A stretch of DNA of 64,000 nt from assembly GCA_022702545.1 (NCBI GenBank), contig JAHRBC010000005.1, positions 3,534,001 through 3,598,000 of the forward strand. The letters are read 5' to 3'. This document shows, piece by piece, positions 22,225 to 33,636 of this stretch; position 1 is the stretch's first letter, and each line of letters begins with the position of its first letter. The DNA comes from Phycomyces nitens. Its lineage: Eukaryota; Mucoromycota; Mucoromycetes; Mucorales; Phycomycetaceae. Under the pieces are notes generated by a model, which was given only the letters and a program-made list of their open reading frames with translations, did no database searches and was not told the DNA's origin. The translations under genes and the position numbers were made by a program.

Positions 22225-24729
22225 TACTATAGACCGCCGCCATCACTGTCCACCCCATCTGGCCCCTTCATCATCTACGACTGGTTATCATAATAGTAAT
22301 GCCTTTTCTTGGTCTTTATCTCTTTCCATAATATTATTCTGGCTATTTACTAATATTGTTCTATACTCTTAATAAGAATCTATTGTTGGTCATCACGTAA
22401 CATCCCTCTACTTAATTGTCAACTCTGTTTCTGGTATGAAAATCGATTATTCTATTACCCAATTCACCCATACTAATTTACTTTACCCCATCTCTAGTCA
22501 ATCTAATCATACAAGATGCCATGCCATGCCGCACAACTCAGCCCCACTTTGTCCGTTCTTATCCATCCCTTACAATGTAAGTATAAAATACCTCGCATCT
22601 TGAACAACACCCGCACTCTTGAATATATGTCACTAATATAACTTTTATTGTATTAGAATACTGCCGCAACCACCCAAATCGCCGTCGGTCCCTATTTTCA
22701 GGTATTGTTCAGTAGTGAAGCACCCGATCCAAGTAGTATCAAGTAGGCCGGTAGAAGCGGCAAGGATAAACAGTAATAGTATTAGAGCTTGTGTATAGAG
22801 CCATTCTATTCTTTCCAATAAACACAAATATAAACCATAAACCTAATAAGTACGGGGTATAAAACAATGGGGGGATCATTCTATGCTTGATTGCACAGTA
22901 ATAGTATTCGATGATTGGTTAATTGCTTGAGGATATCCTTGATACCATGGAGAAAGCCAGCTTCTCCCCAACTTTATTTGCTGTGTGTAATCGTCTTTTC
23001 AATTTATAAACACATAATCTATTACACTAAAAACATAGTTTTAAGCACAAAAATCTGGTAAACACCAAAAATCTATATGCAGAAAAAGCTAATGAACCCT
23101 ACTCTCCCAAAAGTTTTCAACTTTGCACCTGTATGAGATTCGACTTTGAGCCCAGGAGAAACCTTGCTTACTCCCATACTCGTAGTATTCTGTTCTCCCC
23201 TGAAAACCTAAACTTTTCCCCTATTTATTTCTGGTTATATACATGGTTTTACCCCACAGTTTTTGCAGTGTATACTTCTTTACTTGTAAGAAACATTATA
23301 ATATCATAAAGATAAAATATTAATAATTGTCATTTAAACATTTATTCATATAGAAAATGAACAACTTTGACATCTCCAAAATCTCTACCAGTAGTCCTAT
23401 CTATGCATCTATTATGCGTAGTGCTATGGCTAATGTCCAGAACAATGAACTTACCACTGCATCTACTTCAGCCACTGTAACAGCAGAAGAGACATCCAAT
23501 TACCAGGATGATAATGAAATCCGTAGCTTGCTAAACTCGGCAAATATCAAGATGGATTCTCTTGAAAATCAAAACAAGACAATTGCAAGTGAAGTGGGTG
23601 ATTGCAAGACGTCAATTTCGCAGCTTGAGAAGGTCATTGATAGACTTGTCACTGGCCAAATCAGCATCAAGAATATTTTGTCTGGTGGAAATACTCCTGC
23701 AAGAACGATTGCAGTGGCCAGTTTGGTGGATCTCTAAAGGTTGATGGGGTTTTAAAGGTCAGATTTAAACTCCGCGTTTTTTGATTTTGATTATAGACAT
23801 TACAAAAGTTAAAACGTATAAAAAAATAGTTCCGCTCATATAAATTTGGCTGTGACAGCTTAATTTTCAGTTGATTTATAATAGTTTTAAAATTTTAAAA
23901 AAATATATTAAATATATAAATATCTTTTGCAATATTTGGCTTAGAGTAATGTATATATAGTCAAAAGACTCGTCATAAAATAGGCGTCACAATGAAATAC
24001 TTCAAAATGTTTTTATATATAGTAGATAGCTTATGAATTATATCAATAAGTGATATTTATAAAAATATATATAAATTTAATTATATTAAAATAAGTCACA
24101 ATATATTAATTAATATAAATGAGTTATAATATAGCAGCTGGTATGAATGAGTCATAAACAAGTGACTTGTATAAATGAGTCATAAAACAGTGACTGGTAT
24201 ATAGGAGTTACAAAAATTTAATTTTTATATGACTGGTTTTTTAGATAAATTAATAAATAGAGATTTAATTTTTACTATTCTTCTTTACTTTCACTGCAAA
24301 AAATAAAGAAATTCCAATAATGTAAAAGTGGCAATGCTGTACTATAAAGCGATGTTTTAACATAGGGTGGTTTTTTTTCCGACTATGAGACAAGCTACCT
24401 TGTCAGCTATCTCGTTGACGTGCTATCTAGTAGTGGATTTTTGAAATAATGTGCCGCAGGTGAGGGCTGTTAGCACTTTCGGTGTACTGATCTGATCTGG
24501 AAAAACAAAAAGAAATATTTAAAAGTACGGTTCTATTTTGGTGCCGTATTTATGGACCTGGAAATATTGGGAGAATCATATATTCATGAAAATACATGGT
24601 CGTGTATTTATCGAAAATATTGAGCATACTCTTCATGAAAGCCAATTAAATGAATGGATTGAAAGCTTCTTTATCCTTCTTCACCAGTAATATATCACCC
24701 ATTATTTGATTTCCCGTTTATAATTGATT

Positions 24730-25800
24730 GGTAATGTTTTACGTTTTTATTTTTATTAGAAAGAATAGAATGTTTCTAGGTTCAGGGTCTACTATTACGC
24801 CTATTCCTATGCCTAGCCGTTTCTACCCGGTTGCTTGCTGCTATTTGGATGGAATATTTTTCTACATAAAAAATACCTGCAAAAATATGAATATCCAACG
24901 ATTTTTTGGGCTGCGGGAGTGTTCTGTAAAAGATAAAGAAGTGTTATTGATATGGGATACAAAGAGGAAATTTTTGTGTGACAAAAGATACTTACATTGC
25001 AAGAGATGGGCAAGAGTGGGCAAAGGGGACTTGAATTGTAAGGCTGGATGGGCTGTGTGGCGGGTTTTACTATAAAAAAGGGAATAAAAATTAATATGGG
25101 TGAACAGAGTGATGATATATTTAATTTACATACCAGGAGCCAAATGGGTTATCAAAGTAGGGGGCATGGTGTGCAAAGAAAGACCAAAGGAGCCTATAAA
25201 ACACATAATAATAATTATTAATAAATAGTCTGAATAATATTTTGAATAAGCAAAAAGAGATTTATAAAGAATATTACCTTTATGATTACAATCGCGAATG
25301 ATGGAGGAGGCCGATGGCGTGAATAGACAGGGCAGTCTACAATGGAATAGAGTCAGAGAGGGAACAAGTATGATTGAAAGAAATTTTTTACCTGGTGCCG
25401 ATGGCATCCTTATATAAGTTGTTTGGCTAATCTGAGAGAGAAGTGAAAATAATTTTTATCAAGATGATGGTACCAGTGAATGCGGCCAGTGAGTATTTGT
25501 CTAGATGGCCATTGTGGAAAGGATGAGTTGCAATGGGAGCGCACATCTATGAAAAAGAGGTTAATTTGTGTGTATAAAGAGGTATAAAAAATGTCTTACC
25601 AGAGAAAGGCGCCGATATCAAAAAGCAAGCAAAAGGAAAAATAAAGGGAACCAAAGAAAAAGGAGAGAATCTGAAAATTTTTTCACCTTTGAAACATGCT
25701 GCGGAAGGTGTGATGGATTGAGCCCAAAAACAATATCAAGGCCGATTTGCATCTCAGTGCTTCAAGACAATAGAGGAACATCTTTATAGTCATTCAAAAT
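24730..25800 (-). other. Element C mini-exon unit (gene 3), longest continuous frame
   Basis: On the minus strand: exons 25278-25336 (59 nt), 25134-25193 (60 nt), 24996-25069 (74 nt) and 24877-24923 (47 nt), with a last exon from 24791 running to an AATAAA-like signal. One frame stays open across these exons, giving LFTPSASSIIRDCNHK, SFGLSLHTMPPTLITHL, NSSPLCPLLPISCN and QKIVGYSYFC. The 59- and 74-nt exon lengths equal those in A. Further upstream exons (around 25400-25560 and 25700-25790) are suggested by splice sites, but I could not join them in frame. Function unknown. Confidence 0.55.
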
Positions 25801-25984
25801 GCCTATATATAACGGCCTTTTTGATAGTATTCAACCTCTCTTACTTTTACAACAACCCACACACACACACACTTACTCACCCACCCACTCAAACAGTTTT
25901 TGTACGTATATTATATTTATTTTTATTTCAATTGAACAAAAACTAATAATTATAATCGAAATATACTTTACCATATTCTAGAAA

Positions 25985-27185
25985 ATGGTTAACCAAAGAA
26001 GAACAATTGCTCCTCGTCCTGCTACTGCTGACATGGATCTGATATTGGAAAAGCTTGTTGCCATGGAGAACAAGATGACCATTATGGAAGGCGAGATGGT
26101 GACATCAAACGCCAGACTTGTAACGATGGATTCCAGACTTGGTGTCATTATTGTAGGAAACCGTGAGACTATCACTGCCATTGATAATTTCGTTGAGGCT
26201 GCTCCTGCTGCTCCTGCTGCTCCTGCTGCTCCTGCTGCTCCTGCTGCTCCTGTTGCCTCCACCAGTGCAACTAGCAATGTTGTTGTGACGGATCCCATTG
26301 CTTTGTCAAACCCCAGCAAGAGAGTTTCCACAGAGGTTTATGTAAGTATTATACTAAAGAGCAAAGACTATACTATCAGTTTGTTAACTTTTATATATTA
26401 TTAGGCTGCGATCCGCAAATTCATGTGGAATCCAAAGTTTCGGTCAACTGTCCCAGCAGAAGTAGAGGCCAACAACGATAAGCCCAGGTGGAACACCGAT
26501 GTTCACTTCAACGTGACTCCCAACAAGGAGTTGGTTGATCGAATGCTCGTCTACCTGGGGCGCAAGTTTGCTGGCGACGGAATGAGGCAAAAGGATCTTC
26601 GTGAGAGGCTCCACAAGAATTTCATTAGTAGATGCCGAAAAGTGAGAGAGTCTCCTGCTGTGAGGGCTGCGTTGAACAGACGTTCACGAAGATCTGGTCG
26701 TGCAAACGAAGTAAGTTGTTTGCAATATATTAAAAATCTATTAAACACATATTAATAATAATATTTGTAGAACTATGCTCGTCGTTTGGCAGCATATGAC
26801 AATAACAGGGCTGAGATCAACCAGGAGATGGGTTGGAACTGCATAGGTGCACTCCAAAAGGGAGCAATGTCCGAGGGAGAATCAGATGACGAAGTCTCTG
26901 AAGCAGGAAGAAGACGTGTGGTTCGCACCATTCGCCCAAGTTGGAGAAGCAATGAAGTGAGTTGTTGCGTTGATTGTAAATAATATATTTAATGGCTGTT
27001 GATTACTGATGTGCAATTGATAGTTTAACCGATTCATCCAAGTCGTTGACAGATTCGTTGGTCTCCAACTTGGAGCAAACTCCCACCAGTTGTTGTCAAG
27101 GGTTTATGACAGAACTGTGGACGTGGCAGTCCCGACTAATTTTAATCCCAGTCTTCCTCAGTGGGCTCTTAGACATGGGCTTTAA
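25985..27185 (+). CDS. Element C partner protein (gene 2), intact, unknown function
   Basis: CDS joins 25985..26341, 26405..26710, 26771..26956 and 27024..27185: 1011 nt, 336 residues, all junctions GT-AG in phase 0. A leader intron ends in TAG just before AAAATGG. Residues about 15-60 look coiled-coil-like (LEKLVAMENKMTIMEGEM). A 9-nt repeat gives PAAPAAPAAP (about 26195-26255). Exon 2 contains MWNPKFRS, EANNDKPRWNT and a basic tail RRSRRSGRANE; exon 3 EINQEMGWNC, MSEGESDDE and RPSWRSNE; exon 4 ends LPQWALRHGL. It is the best-preserved member for testing function. It is convergent to a dead transposase. Confidence 0.85.
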
Positions 27186-27311
27186 TAAAATATTTTTTTT
27201 ATCTATCCATCTATTTTTTTTGACACGCATTACGTTTTGACAACATTTATAAAGGCAATGCTATTTCTGTTTGTTTTTTTTTATGAAAGAGAAAAGATAT
27301 TTATTTATTTA

Positions 27312-30300
27312 TTATATGCAAAGCTTTTTGGGCAAAGGGATGACCAGCATCCTCTTCACGCCATTTCGGCTTGTGTGCGTGGCAGTCGCAACTTCTAAAA
27401 GAAGGCGATGCACTGGCAAGATGCACTCATGACTGGGGGAGAAAAGCCGGGCAAACATATATCAACATCTTCATCCTCACGCGAACGATCATAGGACACA
27501 CCATACCATCTCACAAAGGCGAAAACATGCTGACTTTGATATGATTGGCGATTTGGACGAACAGAGGCAGAGAGAGGCGGCGTAAAGTTGTGGACAAACA
27601 TATACTGTATTTGTCCAGTATATGCAGTCTGGTTCTCACCCGTACTAGTGCCAAACAAAGCTTGAATATATGATCCACCCTTGCCAGAGCCATTGTGACC
27701 ATGATAGATCTGCCCAAGAAGATTGATTGACTTTATCTTTGTTATCTGATTGTCGACAAACAGCAAAGAAGAAGTGGCGTATTGATAGCTCTCCAGCTCA
27801 GAAATGTCATAAGTATCCTTATAATACTCCAACAAATGAGGATAGTCACCATCACTCATTGCTGTTGCTGGCCTAGCTTGGAGAGGAAACGCAGAGGGTG
27901 GAAGAGGCTCATTACCCTTGATCGGGAATTCGGAATCTTGGGATGCATCCACAAAATTTTGAATTCGGAATGGGCGTCGTGTTGGTGCAGGTGCAGGTGC
28001 AGGTGGAGACAAGGTGGCAAAGGACGAAGAAAGTTTGGCTAAGAGAGGAAGGAAAGGAGCAGATACTGATGACTTGAGGATGGCATTCGTATAGTCCTCC
28101 TTGTACGAATTCTGGACAAATGTTTTCATAAATGTTGACTCGAACCCGTCTCTTCTGTTTGTCTCGATGTTCTTCAACAACCCATTGTATCTCTCAAACC
28201 CAAAGAGCCAATAGCCGTACACTGGTCCAAAATCACAAATGGTCTTGCGAAGATGGAGGTGTAGGTGCATATTGCAGGTGAGGACAGTGTGTGGGTATTG
28301 TTGTTCGCAGGCTTGACCAAATTTCTCCAGGTGACTATGGGCTTCATCAAGTTCGTCAAAAGTGATGGCTGGCTTTATCAAGAGGCGGCAGGCGTCGACA
28401 AAGCTAATCCAATTCTTGAACTTGGCAGCAGGGAGAACGGTCTTCAACAGAGTAGGGAGTAAACAAGCACCCAGGATTTCCACTCGTCGGCCTTCATATG
28501 GGGAAATCCCTTCCCAATCTTCGTCTTCAACACTGCGTAATCCGCAGGCAACACCATGGTCTCTGCCACCCTCTGCATCTCACGAAGATTGTTGTCTGTG
28601 ATCAGACCACTGGCAGTCCACGTCTCGACCATCCTCTTCGCCGTTCCCAGGAATAGGTTGTGCATGGGATCAATGATCGTTCCACGTACTAGATCAAAGT
28701 ATCCAAGGCGATGCAACTGCGACCATCGAACACCATTTTCGACCTCCAGCTGATGCCTTTCTGAGGGCGTACTTGCACTCTTCCACTCCTCAGCATGCAC
28801 CCGGTTTTGAGCACCATTTGCAAGTCTCCACGCACAGAAATCAAAACCACGAAAATCAACATTGTTTGTCCCTTCCAAGCGAGAGAAACTACGACTGCAT
28901 TTGTAGCATGCATGGGTACTGTTATGAGACGTGAATCCACTGGTTTTCCTGGCGGCAGGGATATCACATGCAACCATGAAGAGTGCAGCACGGACAGTTA
29001 CTCCACTTGGGTTTTCATAACTTGGAATGGCCATTCCAACATACAGCTGCTCCAACTCGTCGACCAAGGGCTTGAGGTAGTTGTTAATCTCCTCTGATCT
29101 TGGTTCTTTTGGCCCAGGCATCAGACCAACAAGAATCACGTTCTCTGCCTTGAACCTATCCTCTCGAGGCAAATTGTTGATTGTGAGGTAAATTGCTCCA
29201 GAGGAATGGCTGATACCATCGAATGGCTGAAACCAATCAATGTTGAGAGTCAACATGAGTGAGCGCAAGTCTTCAACAAAGGGAACGCCGTTCTTGTCCT
29301 TCAACCCCTTCCACATCGCACCATCATAAACGTCGCACATTGTATCAACGATCTTCAACTCCTGGTTCCATTGTCTGATCTTGCTTTCGAAATCCGGGCG
29401 GAGGAAAAGGACTCTCAACGCCTGCTTGACGGACTGGTAGTTGTATTGACGTTTTGGGACTAAAGCACCAGATGATGATTGCTTCATCAATTGGCAACCA
29501 CATGGAGAAACGGAACCGAGCTTGGCGGAACTGCACTGAAGGGGAGCAGACCCAGCTTCCTCATAAACCGTGTGGCAATCCTGGCACACAACGAATCTCT
29601 TTACACCCTTGGTCAAGGCAGTGAAACCCGTCATGCTTTGGAGACCAGAAAGGCTTGAAGGCAATTGGAAGTCCTGTCCGTAAATCGTCAAGAGTTTGTT
29701 GATGAACTCAATCAAGACAACAGCACCCTTATCGACCACATAACGGGATGCAAACAGAACAACGAAAATGGCAATTGCCCTGTGCACTGGGTTTTCGGGC
29801 ATACCAGGAGTAGCAAAAGGGTCTATTATTTAAAAAGGAAAATTATTAACACTCAATTTTTGCTTGCTTTTGTATTGTAGCTATTCTATACTGACCTTCA
29901 CTGTCAAACTCCTCGACCTCAATCTCTTCATTATCGGCTTCATCATCGCTGTCATTGTCAGAGTCATCGGTGATTTCGGCGCCATCGCCATTGGCCTCAT
30001 TGTCAACTGAATCATCGTCAGACATCGGGACGGAATCCAAAAATGGTAGGCCGACCTGACCATCCGTTTCCATGGATTCGGATTGAGAGGTCGGGATTGC
30101 TACAAATATAGAATACATTAGTTTATTGCCCTGTACTGGTTTTCAAATAAATATTTTTTACCCTCAACATCAACGTCCATCACGGCACTTTGTGTGCCTG
30201 AGTTCAATTAAAGGCTAATGGTTATTATTGCGCAGCAAAGATAAAATTAATATTGAAAATAACATACTGTTTTCAAAATCCAAGACTTCTTCAAATCTTG

Positions 30301-30415
30301 CTCTTTTGGCATGACGCTGGGAAGTGCGCTTGGATACAATAGAGAATCCTTGCTGGTTGTTGTTGCATTTGTTGCAGTAACAGGCAGTGTTGTTAAGAGC
30401 GGAAATAGAAGACAT
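27312..30415 (-). pseudogene. Element C transposase (Tnp2/CACTA-like), frameshifted
   Basis: Exons are the complement of 30268..30415 (148 nt, MSSISALNNTACYCNKC), 30162..30197 (36 nt), 29896..30099 (acidic, ending EIEVEEFDSEG) and 27312..29822. Within the last exon the frame is lost near 28460 (after SWVLVYS, one base missing) and again near 27435 in a run of five C (after LPGFSP); a third slip changes the final residues. Between these points the catalytic motifs LNIDWFQPFDG, VACDIPAARK, DPMHNLFLGTAKRM and FGFERYNGLLKN are intact. Single-base changes in homopolymers could partly be assembly errors. Confidence 0.85.
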
Positions 30416-30689
30416 TGTTTATATGATTCGATTGTGAGATAAAAAAGGAAACAAGTGCTACATATTTTAATTTGCTGTCATTTTATAGATGAAAAAAAAG
30501 CTATTGTTTTTTAATCTTTTGCCCGAACCAATAGGATGGATTAGAATTACACTTTTTATTTGAAGTAAAAAAAATATCTGAGATGAAAAAAAGCTCTATA
30601 TTTCCACTACCCTTTTGCCACATTGATACAATGCTAAATTTGGGAGTTTTTCCAGTGTTTTCTTTCTACAAGTTCATCTTTTTATAATT

Positions 30690-31877
30690 ATGGCAATCAC
30701 TACTCAAGACCTTTCTTTCCCTTCACTGCCAACTACAAGATGGATCACAATGACTACAATTGATATTGAATCTACTAAGCAGTAAGTATAATTATATATT
30801 AAATATATTTTATTAATTTAAAAAATTAATAGATATTTAATTGCTATGGGGGTGTATTATCCAAGAAACCACCCAATTTTTACTTGTTCTGGTGGAAGCC
30901 CCATGGGATATATCTTTGAAAGAGTTAGGGGATTCAGCTACAGATGCAGTGGTACAAACATCCAAGGACAACAGTGCTGCAGAAGAGAGAGAAAAACAGA
31001 AAGAATAGATTCTTTCTTTGCCAAGAGACATCTTCCTGTAAATCTGGTCCTAGAAGGCATGTTTTACTGGTTAAACAAGATTCCAAGAATGACAATCAGT
31101 AGCATGCTTGGGTGTTCTCCAGAAAGTACCAGAAATCTGATTTCTGGGATCCATCAGCTGATTCAAATGGATCTAATGAATGAAAACATTCAAATTGGTA
31201 AGTAATATAATTATTTATTTATATATAATCTATATACTAATATAAAAAATAGGTGGATTAGACAGCAATGGTAATCCTATCATTGTTGAAATTGATGAAA
31301 GCAAGTTTGGCAAGAGAAAATACTACAGAGGTCACCGTGTTGAAGGTGTTTGGGTTCTTGGGGGGATTGAGAGAACAGCAGACAGAAAGACATTTTTGGT
31401 GACAGTCCCCCAGAGAGATGCTGAAACTCTCCTTCAAATTATAAAGAAGTATGTCAGACCAGAAAGTATTATTTATACTGATTGCTGGGCTGCATATGGA
31501 GGACTAGAATCAGTGATTAACAGTAATTATACTCATAAAACTGTTAATCACAGTATTGAGTATGTGACAAGTGATGGTCTACACATCAACACAATTGAAG
31601 GTAAACTATTATAATATAATATTAATATATATTTAATAATTAATTTATAGGTCTCTGGAATGGGATAAAAATGGACTGTTCTCCCAGATTGAAAACAAAG
31701 AAGATGATGCCTTGGTTACTCATGGAATTCATTTGGAGAAGAAAGTATGAGGGTAAACTTTAGGAAGGTTTACTTAAAACCTTAAGAGAAGTTTCTTTTG
31801 GAAATATAAATTCAGCTGTCATATTTACAGATTTTGAATTTGTTTATGATAATAATGAAGAATATGCTGAAGATTAA
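30690..31877 (+). pseudogene. Merlin2 transposase, premature stop near the C-terminus
   Basis: Exons 30690..30781 (MAITTQDLSFPSLPTTRW), 30833..31197, 31253..31600 and 31651 onward, all with proper GT-AG borders. The DDE positions VEIDESKFG, YTDCWAAYGG and NTIEG are present. In the last exon TGG of copy 1 is TAG (31761-31763), removing about 40 residues including the conserved end. Element C separates the gene from its left terminal region 32 bp upstream of the ATG. Confidence 0.8.
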
Positions 31878-33210
31878 AATAAAATATTTTTTAAAATATA
31901 AAAAATTATACTTTATTCAATTTAAATTAAATATAAATTATTAAAAAAGACTTTACCATGAATTGAACATGGGCCATTTGTTTGATAAGTAAAAAAATTA
32001 CAACTGGACTATAATTATAATTTAGTAATTTTTATTTTTTTACATATATAACCAGCACAAAACATGGTTTGTTAATTTAACTTTTTATTATAATCTATAG
32101 ATAGTTTTTCTGACAAATTATTATATGCTTGTTATATATAGATATTGATCACAAAAAAATTTCAGAATGAATGATATAACTTTTATCAAAATAGGAGTAA
32201 TATTCATAGAGAAAATATCAAAATAAAAATAAATTATATTATTGGATATAAAATTAAAAACTAGTCACATTTGCATTAAAAACTTTATCTTGAATTTGAA
32301 TATTCATTGATATAACTAACAAATCGGTACTTAAATCTGGGTCCGAAAACCCTGGCAACCTTCATTCAACCAATTAATCAATGGCTATATCAAGCACCCA
32401 AACTTCACCAGTGACAACCCTGTCAAGATAATAGAGAATGATGCCAAGCAAGGGTGGTCCTTGACTAGCTACTACAACAGTAGCTATAACAATGCACTGG
32501 CCATAAGGCTGATCACCTACTTGGGAAGACAAGAGGCAGGAAAGGCGATCCCTTTGAATGATCTTGCCAAAATGGTAAAAAACCATTTTGTCAACCAGGT
32601 GCGCCAGCAAACCCCAGAGGCTGCAGACAGAAAAAGACTTGCATGCAGAAGACGACAGCAAACTGTTACGGTAAGTTTATATTTTAATCAATATAAAATT
32701 GTTATTTTCTTACACACTTAATATACAGATTCTTCGTCGCCAAATCAAGGCATACAACAAGTACAGAGACCAGATTGACAGAGAGATGGGCAGAAAAAAT
32801 TGCGACCATGCCCTCCAAAAGGAAACCATGTCTGAAGATGAGACTGATGGAGAAGATAAGGTAAAGGCCTTTCGCCCTAGCTGGAGAAGTGACAAGGTAA
32901 TTATTTTAGCATAGTTTTTCATATTAAAATTCTATATCTTTTATTGATACACCTTATTATATTCAATAGCTCCAGACTTTTATAGATCTTGTTGATGATT
33001 TTGCTTCCCAGTCACTAAAGAAAAAGGGAAGCTCCATTTTGAAACGCGTCCGAGTAGTTCATCAAAAGGATGTACCAAAGGATTTAGCAGTCCCATTGGC
33101 CACGTGGACAATAAATAATGAATAAACTATCTATTTTATGTTTTATATTTTTTGGCTATCTTTTGCTGCAGATACTTTTGTGAGATAAGGATAGGTAAAG
33201 ATATTTATTT

Positions 33211-33404
33211 TTAAGCATATATTTTTCTAAGAACAGGAGCAACAATCATCTTAACATTTCCTGTCTCAGTTGTATGCTCACCAATGGCAACCGACAGCAA
33301 GATTCGGTGCACTGGCAAGATATTTTGATAATCCCCTCGGGCAAAGGCAAACTCATTCAACCCTATCCCTTCATCACTTCTTGTGTTCAGACCAGATGAC
33401 CTAT
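33211..33404 (-). pseudogene. E2 transposase C-terminal remnant
   Basis: On the minus strand, 63 residues end LRKIYA, aligning with the C-termini of A-D; QNILPVHRILLSVAIGEH matches the conserved ILPVHRIL block. It is cut at 33404 by the left terminus of element D. It lies convergent to the E2 partner gene, 85 bp away, as expected. Confidence 0.8.
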
Positions 33405-33636
33405 CACTGCAAAAACAGTGTTAAATCAATGATTAATTGTGGGGTGTTATTATCAATAACAGTATATGAAAAATTGCAACTCAGGGAAAATCCTTTGGTT
33501 AGTATCATTGACAGATATAAGCATGTCTTATTGGTTAGATAGATTACGGAGTACCTGAAAGTAATAATAAAACTATAAAGGAACTGACAATAAACTACTG
33601 CTATTATATATTCTCTTTTGATATAAACCCAAAAAA

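Larger units (their letters stand above)
16546..22810 (+). other. Element B mini-exon unit (gene 3) with tandem exon duplications, interrupted by X
   Basis: Same chain as in element A but expanded. Alternating exon types of about 50 nt (ACCTCC...GGCTTG) and about 59 nt (ACCGCCGCC...CATAATG) are each bordered by GT and TAG with a CTAAC branch site. Later exons after the X insertion include 22233 onward, 22498-22576 (encoding NSAPLCPFLSIPYN) and 22657-22701 (NTAATTQIAVGPYFQ), then an AATAAA-like site near 22816. The 50+59 nt unit is not a multiple of three, so tandem copies cannot all keep one frame. The product may be RNA, or the duplicates may be decayed coding exons. Confidence 0.55.
2198..23270 (+). 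mobile_element. CACTA-like element B, with nested Merlin1 and X
   Basis: The left end CACTGGGAAAACGGTGGG (2198) pairs with a right end whose reverse complement is CACTGCAAAAACTGTGGG (23270). The element is flanked by TAT at 2195-2197 and 23271-23273. Subtracting Merlin1 (with its 8-bp TSD) and X (with its 2-bp TSD) leaves about 7.6 kb, the size class of the other elements. Contents in order: transposase (+), partner gene (-), and a mini-exon unit (+) with tandem duplications. It was inserted into the leader region of the E2 partner gene. Confidence 0.85.
24292..30657 (-). mobile_element. CACTA-like element C
   Basis: Ends CACTGCAAAAAATAAAG (24292) and, on the reverse complement, CACTGGAAAAACTCCC (30657), with TTT at 24289-24291 and 30658-30660. 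The empty site is intact in Merlin1 near 3236-3250. Length is 6366 bp. In reversed orientation it has the same order as A: transposase, convergent partner, and mini-exon unit divergent from the partner. Confidence 0.9.
23728..32371 (+). mobile_element. Merlin-type DNA transposon, copy 2 (contains element C)
   Basis: Nearly identical to copy 1 from GGATCTCT at 23728 to the end at 32371, apart from element C. Own length is about 2.27 kb. The flanks (AGTTTGGT left, AATTAATC right) are not a TSD, unlike copy 1, which points to a deletion at the junction. It lies at the exon 1/exon 2 boundary of the E2 partner gene. Confidence 0.85.
23357..33125 (+). pseudogene. E2 partner protein (gene 2), split by Merlin2
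   Basis: Exon 1 starts MNNFDISKISTSSPIYAS, just after a leader intron acceptor (TAG then AAAATG, 23353), and has a heptad-like segment (MDSLENQNKTIASEVGD). It runs into Merlin2 at 23727. The gene resumes at 32372 with LINGYIKHPNF, NDAKQGWS and a basic tail (to 32670), then exons 32729..32896 (FRPSWRSDK) and 32970..33125. Exon sizes and motifs match A-D. No 8-bp TSD flanks Merlin2, and the two sides do not join in frame; the original intron 1 seems to have been lost. Confidence 0.75.

Noticed and set aside
23720..32379. An 8-bp TSD around Merlin2
   Set aside because: AGTTTGGT and AATTAATC do not match; forcing the boundary by a few bases gives only partial similarity.
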